Source: Thermospira aquatica
GTDB lineage: Bacteria; Spirochaetota; Brevinematia; Brevinematales; Thermospiraceae
Direction of reading: 5' to 3'
Length of the DNA stretch: 64,000 bases
Assembly (NCBI RefSeq): GCF_023525255.1
Contig: NZ_CP073355.1
Coordinates: 2,294,001 to 2,358,000, forward strand
The first letter of the stretch is position 1. Each line of letters starts with the position of its first letter. Of this stretch, positions 55,385 to 64,000 are shown piece by piece. The position numbers and the translations under genes are program-made. The notes under the pieces were generated by a model. The model searched no databases. It saw nothing but the letters and a program-made list of their open reading frames with translations, and was not told where the DNA came from.

Positions 55385-56617
55385 GTGGAGTTAGCGATGT
55401 TTGAAAGGAGACCTATTTACAGGGAAACGGCGAAAGAGTATCAAAAAGCCAGCAAAAAGGAGAAAAAGGAGATACTGGATTACTTTGTGAGGATAACAGG
55501 TTTAAAAAACCGAAACTATGCCGCCAGGCTCTTGAGGCAGCACGGAAAAACCATCTATGTAGGCAAGAAAAATTACCTTAAAGCCGACATAGCCAAGAAG
55601 GGCAAAAGACCTGGCAGAAAGAAAAAATTCGGCGAAGAAGAACTAAAAATGCTAAAACAGGTCTGGGAAATTGAAAACTACATGTGTGGCAAACGCTTAA
55701 AGCCGATTCTCAATGAAGTTTTAGATAATCTCTTAGCAAACGGACATCTCCACGGTTCTCCACAGGCTATAGAAAACTTGCGCCATATAAGTGCCTCAAG
55801 TATTGACCGACTTTTGAAACATGAGCGTAAAAAGCTTGAGATAAAACGAAAAGGTACAAAGCCTGGAACGTTGTTAAAGCAACAAATAGCTATACGCACG
55901 TGGGCAGAGTGGGATGAAAATTGCCCTGGGTTCATGGAGATTGATCTGGTAGCCCATGAGGGAGGAAATAGCCGGGGAGACTTTGCTCAAACATTAAATA
56001 TGGTGGATGTTTGGAGCGGTTGGACAGAGCTTGTGGCAATCAAAAACAAGGCTTCAAAATGGGTAAGAGAAGCCATAGAAAAAGTCCAAAGAAGACTTCC
56101 TTTTGATTTACGGGGAATTGATTCTGATACCGGTGCTGAATTTATTAATCATCCTCTGCGTGATTGGTGTGAGAAGCACCAGATAAAATTTACAAGGGGT
56201 AGAAGCTCCCGTTCCAATGATAACTGCTACGTTGAGCAGAAAAACTATTCCATAGTCCGCCAGAATGTTGGATACTTCCGCTACGATACCGAGGAAGAAG
56301 TCTACTACTTGAACCGACTCTATGCGTATCTCAGGCTTTATGCCAACTTTTTCAACCGTTATGAAAATGACAGAGAAAAGAGAATCGGAAGCAAGGTGCA
56401 AAAGAAGCATGATGATATTAAAACTCCCTACCAGCGGCTTTTAGAAAGCTCTTATGTAAGTGAGGCACAAAAGGAACGCCTAACAAGGCTTTATAAGGCT
56501 CTCGATTTGTTTCACCTAAGACAAAAAATTACGGCTTGCCAGAGAAAACTTTTCAGCCTTCAAAAGAAAAAGAATGTAAAAAACAAAAATTTGGAGGAAA
56601 CTGTATGGAATTTTTGA
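55385..56617 (+). CDS. DDE (integrase-core) transposase, copy C
   Basis: 410 residues and open throughout, with the D-D-E residues of copy B conserved. Differences: one residue deleted in the linker (KLEIKRKGTK), and around residues 316-326 copy C reads FFNRYENDREKR where copies A and B read FFQPVMKMTEKKR. This segment results from three one-base deletions in T, G and A runs (about 56348-56377) that together restore the frame. The changed stretch follows the catalytic Glu, so activity is uncertain. Confidence 0.88.
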   Translation: MELAMFERRPIYRETAKEYQKASKKEKKEILDYFVRITGLKNRNYAARLLRQHGKTIYVGKKNYLKADIAKKGKRPGRKKKFGEEELKMLKQVWEIENYMCGKRLKPILNEVLDNLLANGHLHGSPQAIENLRHISASSIDRLLKHERKKLEIKRKGTKPGTLLKQQIAIRTWAEWDENCPGFMEIDLVAHEGGNSRGDFAQTLNMVDVWSGWTELVAIKNKASKWVREAIEKVQRRLPFDLRGIDSDTGAEFINHPLRDWCEKHQIKFTRGRSSRSNDNCYVEQKNYSIVRQNVGYFRYDTEEEVYYLNRLYAYLRLYANFFNRYENDREKRIGSKVQKKHDDIKTPYQRLLESSYVSEAQKERLTRLYKALDLFHLRQKITACQRKLFSLQKKKNVKNKNLEETVWNF

Positions 56618-56707
56618 GTACTTTTTTTTATGAGGCAATGATTCGAATTTCGAGTACTTTTTTATTTGACGCAACGGGAGAAAAATCTCTCTTCATGAGA
56701 TACTTTT

Positions 56708-56725
56708 AAACCTCCTCGCCTTTCT
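56708..56725. repeat. Left copy of 18-bp direct repeat flanking the ISNCY-like element
   Basis: AAACCTCCTCGCCTTTCT, identical to 58034-58051. Most simply a target-site duplication made on insertion. Confidence 0.8.
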
Positions 56726-58033
56726 GTCGAAAACAATTTAAAATGTCACACTTTGTGCAAATAGAAATGTCACCTTTTAAAATACTGCAACTAAAAAAAC
56801 GAGAGGTTGCAGATGAGAGAGGTGATAACGATGACACTTAAAGCACAGAAGAGGGCAAAAATACTGGAGATGGTAAAGAACAAGAAAATCAAGCAGAAAG
56901 ATGCTGCAATAATACTGGGGATTTGCAGAAGGCAACTTATTCGAATTTTTAAAGAATATTTATCAAAGGGTGATGAAGCCCTCAATCACAAATTAATAGG
57001 CAAACCGGGGAATCACAGAATTAGCAGTGATATCAAAGAGAAAATTATGCAGATAGTACGGAATAATTATAAAGGTTTTAAGCCGACATTTATAGCTGAA
57101 AAGCTTTATGAGGAACATCATATAAAAATAGGAGCATCAACGCTTCGTTTATGGATGATGGAAACAGGATTGTGGAAGAAAATAAGAAAAACTGCGAAAC
57201 ACCGTACCAGAAGGCCGAGAAAGAGCATTTTGGAGAAATGATTCAAATGGACGGCAGCATTCACGACTGGTTTGGGACAGGCAAAGAAGTCTGTCTGATG
57301 AATATGGTGGATGATGCTACAGGCACATCTTACGGTCTTTTCGACACAGAAACGACACAAGTAGCGCTGCAATGTTTGTTTGACTGGATAATGAAATACG
57401 GTATTCCTTATTCGATCTATTGTGATTATAAAGCCTGTTCTATACGAAACGGGAAGCGACCATAGAAGAACAGCTTGCAGGGAAATTGCCTCTAACAAAG
57501 TTTGGAGAGGTCTGCCATAGGCTGGGGATAGAAATGATATATGCCCATAGTCCCCAGGCAAAAGGCGCGTAGAGAGATGGAATGGGATCCATCAGGACAG
57601 GTTAATAGCAGAAATGAAACTTAAAACATAAAGGATATTGACAGTGCCAATCGTTTTGAAAGAATATTACTGGGAAAAGAATAACCGAAAATTTAGTAAA
57701 AAACCTCTGTCGGATGAAGATTTTCATATTGCATTAATGCCTGATCAGGACTTAAGGAACTATGTTTGTTATACGGCCGAGTGCAAAGTCTATAGAGATT
57801 ATACAATAAAGTTTTCTAAAAGAATATACCAGATTGAAAAGAAACAACCTATAGCCATAAAACCCGGGGACAATGTTATCTTAAAAACCTGGCTTGATGG
57901 AAGTATACATATTTTTAAGAAAAATATCGAATTGAACTTTTTTGAAATAGATGATTATGGTCGTAGAGTTTCGGCATAAAAAAGTGACATTTCTATTTCA
58001 ATAAAAAGGTGACATTTTAATTTATTTGACAGA
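56726..58033 (+). mobile_element. ISNCY-like insertion sequence, decayed
   Basis: 1308 bp between the two 18-bp repeats. The ends are inverted repeats: each contains two ATGTCAC motifs 24-26 bp apart with a shared AAATAGAAATGTCAC core (left 56741-56775, right 57981-58018). The single transposase gene is broken. It lies 31 bp from IS copy C, so the amylase-plsC intergenic region has received two unrelated elements. Confidence 0.85.
56831..57979 (+). pseudogene. Broken ISNCY-family transposase
   Basis: The ATG at 56831 (GAGGTG upstream) opens a helix-turn-helix part (MTLKAQKRAKILEMVKNKK, then AAIILGICRRQLIRIFKEYL). The frame shifts near 57215, where the core HFGEMIQMDGSIHDWFG, MVDDATGTSYGLFDTE continues in another frame. 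Another shift near 57440 and a stop around 57568 follow; the last readable piece (57638-57979) is the C-terminal part. The first catalytic Asp region (QMDGS) and second (YCDYK) are recognisable; the Glu region is scrambled. HTH plus QMDG-x-HDWF is characteristic of ISNCY-family transposases. Confidence 0.85.
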
Positions 58034-58051
58034 AAACCTCCTCGCCTTTCT
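58034..58051. repeat. Right copy of 18-bp direct repeat
   Basis: Identical to 56708-56725. Its last base is the first base of the plsC -35 box. Confidence 0.8.
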
Positions 58052-58079
58052 TGACTTTTTCTCTTTTTCTCTGCATACT
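58051..58079 (+). promoter_or_regulatory. Promoter of plsC
   Basis: TTGACT (58051-58056), 17-nt spacer, CATACT (58074-58079), about 24 nt before the plsC ATG. Confidence 0.6.
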
Positions 58080-58102
58080 ACATCAGTCACAAGGAGAGAT
58101 CC

Positions 58103-58822
58103 ATGCACTGGATAGCCAGAAGCATGTATGAAGTATATCGTACAGCTATACGGTTGTACCTGAGAACGTTTGTAGAGTTTCAGGTTTGGGGACAAGAGAA
58201 TCTCAGCGAGACCCCAACTCCTTGCATCTACTGCTCCAATCATTTTTCATCCACCGATCCCTTTTTCGTTATTACCCTCATGAAAGAGCCTGTCCATATG
58301 GTCATAGGACCGGGGTTTTCTGTCCCCATTGTCAAACACTTTCTCAAATGGATGGAACAGATCAACGCCCTTCCCCAACACCGCAAGGAAGTTATTCCCC
58401 AGGCTCTTTTTTATCTCTTGAAAAAAGAATCTATCTACATTTTTCCCGAAGGGGATCTCAATAATCAGGTAGAATTTCGAGAGTTTTACCACGGGATGGC
58501 CAAAATTTACAAAGAGTTTCAATCCCGTCTTTCTCAACAACTTTCCCAAGAAGAAAATAGTTCTCTTCCCCATCAAGAGGCTTCTATTATTCCCATTGGC
58601 ATCGTATCACCTCGAAGTCATGTAAAACGAAAATCTGCCACCATCCATGTCGGAGAAAACCAGTATGAAACCCTCACTGTCCTCTCGGGAAAATACTATG
58701 CTAATATAGGAAAACCCATGTATTTCCCCCCCGATATGCCCCTTGAAAATATTACCGAACAAGTTCGTAAACAACTTGAATACCTTATCTGGGACATCAA
58801 GGTCAATAAATTCTGGAGTTAA
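58103..58822 (+). CDS. plsC: 1-acyl-sn-glycerol-3-phosphate acyltransferase family protein
   Basis: Acylates lysophosphatidate or a related acceptor at the membrane. 239 residues. The acyltransferase blocks are NHFSSTDPFF (His-x4-Asp catalytic pair, about residue 54), INALPQHRK and the IFPEGDLNN glycerol-phosphate site, followed by IIPIGIVSP. The start has AAGGAGAG upstream. Only a weak N-terminal hydrophobic helix. The GDLNN variant and the insert EFREFYHGMAKIYKEFQSRLSQQ differ from standard PlsC, so the acceptor could be another lipid. Confidence 0.87.
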   Translation: MHWIARSMYEVYRTAIRLYLRTFVEFQVWGQENLSETPTPCIYCSNHFSSTDPFFVITLMKEPVHMVIGPGFSVPIVKHFLKWMEQINALPQHRKEVIPQALFYLLKKESIYIFPEGDLNNQVEFREFYHGMAKIYKEFQSRLSQQLSQEENSSLPHQEASIIPIGIVSPRSHVKRKSATIHVGENQYETLTVLSGKYYANIGKPMYFPPDMPLENITEQVRKQLEYLIWDIKVNKFWS

Positions 58823-58833
58823 AGGAGAATCGT

Positions 58834-59034
58834 ATGGCTCTATTAGAAGACTTCAAGGCCATGGTCAACGGTCTTATCGATCACGCTGATGATATCCTCT
58901 TTCTTGATCTCAAGGTCAAGATGAAAAACGGGAACTACATCCACTACCGCGTTGATCACAAAAAGGAACAAAAACTTCGAGAAAAACTCGCCAAAATGGC
59001 AAACAAAAAGAATAAAAACACACCACCCCAGTAG
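58834..59034 (+). CDS. Small hypothetical protein
   Basis: 66 residues with AAAGGAG before the ATG, 11 nt after plsC. A helical acidic first half (MALLEDFKAMVNGLIDHADDILFLDLKV) is followed by a short beta-like KMKNGNYIHYRVDHKK and a lysine-rich tail. No family recognised. The tight spacing and good ribosome site argue that it is real and part of the plsC operon. Confidence 0.75.
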   Translation: MALLEDFKAMVNGLIDHADDILFLDLKVKMKNGNYIHYRVDHKKEQKLREKLAKMANKKNKNTPPQ

Positions 59035-59041
59035 GCTCGCT

Positions 59042-63344
<4,303 letters not shown>

Positions 63345-63359
63345 TTCACCATCCTATTT

Positions 63360-64000
63360 TTAGAGTTTCACCATCTTGATTCGTGTATACGCATTTTCGA
63401 TAATTTCCGTGATTTGATCAAACTTCTTCTGGACAATCAGTTCCTTTTTGTAGAGGGTACTTCCCAGACCCACGGCTACTGCTCCTGCCGCAATATACTC
63501 TATAGCCATGATAAGGGATAACCCTCCCGTGGCCAGAATCTCAAGTTCAGGAAGAGGTCCCCGGAGCTCTCGCACATACGAAGGATTCATCTCCCGTGCC
63601 GGAAAAAGCTTCACAACATCCGATCCTAACCGGTACGCCTCATAAAGCTCTGTTGGTGTTAATCCTGCAAGAACCAACATCTTATTGGCCTTTTTTACTT
63701 CATCGGCAATCTCACGATTCAAAATAGGACTCACCACAAAGTCAACCCCTAACTTTACTACTTCCTTTGCTTGTTCCTTGGTGAGTACCGTCCCTACACC
63801 AATATACATATCAGGAAAAGTTTCTTTAACCCTGGCAACCTGCCGCAAAATCCCTGGAATAGAGAGCGTAAATTCCATGATCTTGCACCCAGAGTTAAAG
63901 GTGGCTCTGGCAAGATCGAGGGCATATTCCGCTTCTATACCACGTACAATTGGTAAGATACGCTCATTTTTTAAAAGACTAACAACATCCTTTGCATTTG
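63360..64000 (-). CDS. eda: KDPG/KHG aldolase (2-dehydro-3-deoxy-phosphogluconate aldolase), start beyond edge
   Basis: Class I aldolase cleaving 2-keto-3-deoxy-6-phosphogluconate (or 4-hydroxy-2-oxoglutarate) to pyruvate and an aldehyde. About 213 codons are in the window; the first few lie past the right edge. Visible: ERILPIVRGIEAEYALDLARATFNSG, CKIMEFTLSIPG (catalytic Glu), VGTVLTKEQAKEVVKLGVDFVVSP, and the Schiff-base Lys in SDVVKLFPA, then LATGGLSLIMAIEYIAAGAVAVGLG. It heads the eda-lptD-tgt run. Substrate specificity (Entner-Doudoroff or uronate catabolism) cannot be set. Confidence 0.92.
   Translation of the reverse strand, partial: NAKDVVSLLKNERILPIVRGIEAEYALDLARATFNSGCKIMEFTLSIPGILRQVARVKETFPDMYIGVGTVLTKEQAKEVVKLGVDFVVSPILNREIADEVKKANKMLVLAGLTPTELYEAYRLGSDVVKLFPAREMNPSYVRELRGPLPELEILATGGLSLIMAIEYIAAGAVAVGLGSTLYKKELIVQKKFDQITEIIENAYTRIKMVKL

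Larger units (their letters stand above)
55278..56676 (+). mobile_element. Insertion sequence, copy C
   Basis: About 1.4 kb, inverted relative to copies A and B. The proximal end (55278-55342) and distal end (56611-56676) carry the same paired TTGC-x-TCA-type motifs. The transposase frame is open. An AGAAAAAT sequence occurs near both borders (55260-55267 and 56679-56686) but at unequal distances, so it is not a proven target duplication. The proximal end abuts the GH13 promoter. Confidence 0.92.

Noticed and set aside
55260-56686. AGAAAAAT at both sides of IS copy C as target duplication
   Set aside because: The two copies lie at different distances from the conserved IS borders and the sequence is low complexity; copies A and B show no counterpart.

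Overview
The window looks like chromosomal DNA of a moderately low-GC, anaerobic, diderm spirochaete. Supporting signs are a very large LptD/OstA-type outer-membrane protein, several secreted beta-barrel proteins (one fused to a FecR domain), TlyA, many cyclic-di-GMP proteins, and a fermentative core of pyruvate:ferredoxin oxidoreductase, PPi-dependent phosphofructokinase and class II aldolase. An archaeal-type Ogg2 DNA glycosylase and Asp23/AmaP proteins fit a deep-branching and perhaps thermophilic lineage. That placement is inference; there is no rRNA or other phylogenetic marker here. I saw no tRNA, rRNA or CRISPR array.

Layout. 1-4.1 kb: the N-terminal part of PFOR, a frameshifted small gene, a secreted protein and murB. 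4.1-8.3 kb: a compact four-gene cluster of SGNH hydrolase, a 53-residue DUF5989 protein, a NodU/TobZ-type carbamoyltransferase and an SxtJ-like membrane protein. 8.4-14 kb: an HD-GYP phosphodiesterase facing a SpoIIE-phosphatase/membrane-protein operon, then a PQQ-like lipoprotein. 14-22 kb: uvrB converging on a long leftward operon pepP-efp-accB(like)-accC-asp23-amaP-murF. The accB product lacks the biotinyl lysine. 22-25 kb: outer-membrane protein, fba, an MBL hydrolase and an orphan trpA.

25.5-27 kb: a decayed insertion sequence (copy A), then tlyA. 27.8-34 kb: the leftward hpt-ftsH-secreted protein-dxs-diguanylate cyclase operon. 34-39 kb: an AEC transporter, a nucleosidase, PPi-PFK and accA. 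39-40.4 kb: IS copy B. 40.4-47.5 kb: a membrane protein, a 1051-residue TPR/GGDEF protein and two paralogous outer-membrane barrels. 47.5-55.2 kb, leftward: a second giant TPR/GGDEF protein, mnmG, DUF554, ogg and a GH13 enzyme. 55.3-58 kb: IS copy C beside a different, ISNCY-like, decayed element flanked by an 18-bp direct repeat. 58-64 kb: plsC, two small genes, tgt, lptD and the start-truncated KDPG aldolase gene.

Main themes. (1) Cyclic-di-GMP signalling is dense: one HD-GYP protein and three GGDEF proteins, two of them giants with a decayed STAND-type ATPase head and TPR arrays. (2) All four insertion elements end within about 0-6 bp of the -35 box of a neighbouring outward promoter, and copy B appears to give accA a hybrid promoter. 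(3) The accBC locus carries a full-length BCCP homologue that cannot be biotinylated at the usual position. (4) The SGNH/DUF5989/carbamoyltransferase/SxtJ cluster is recognisable by family but its product is unknown.
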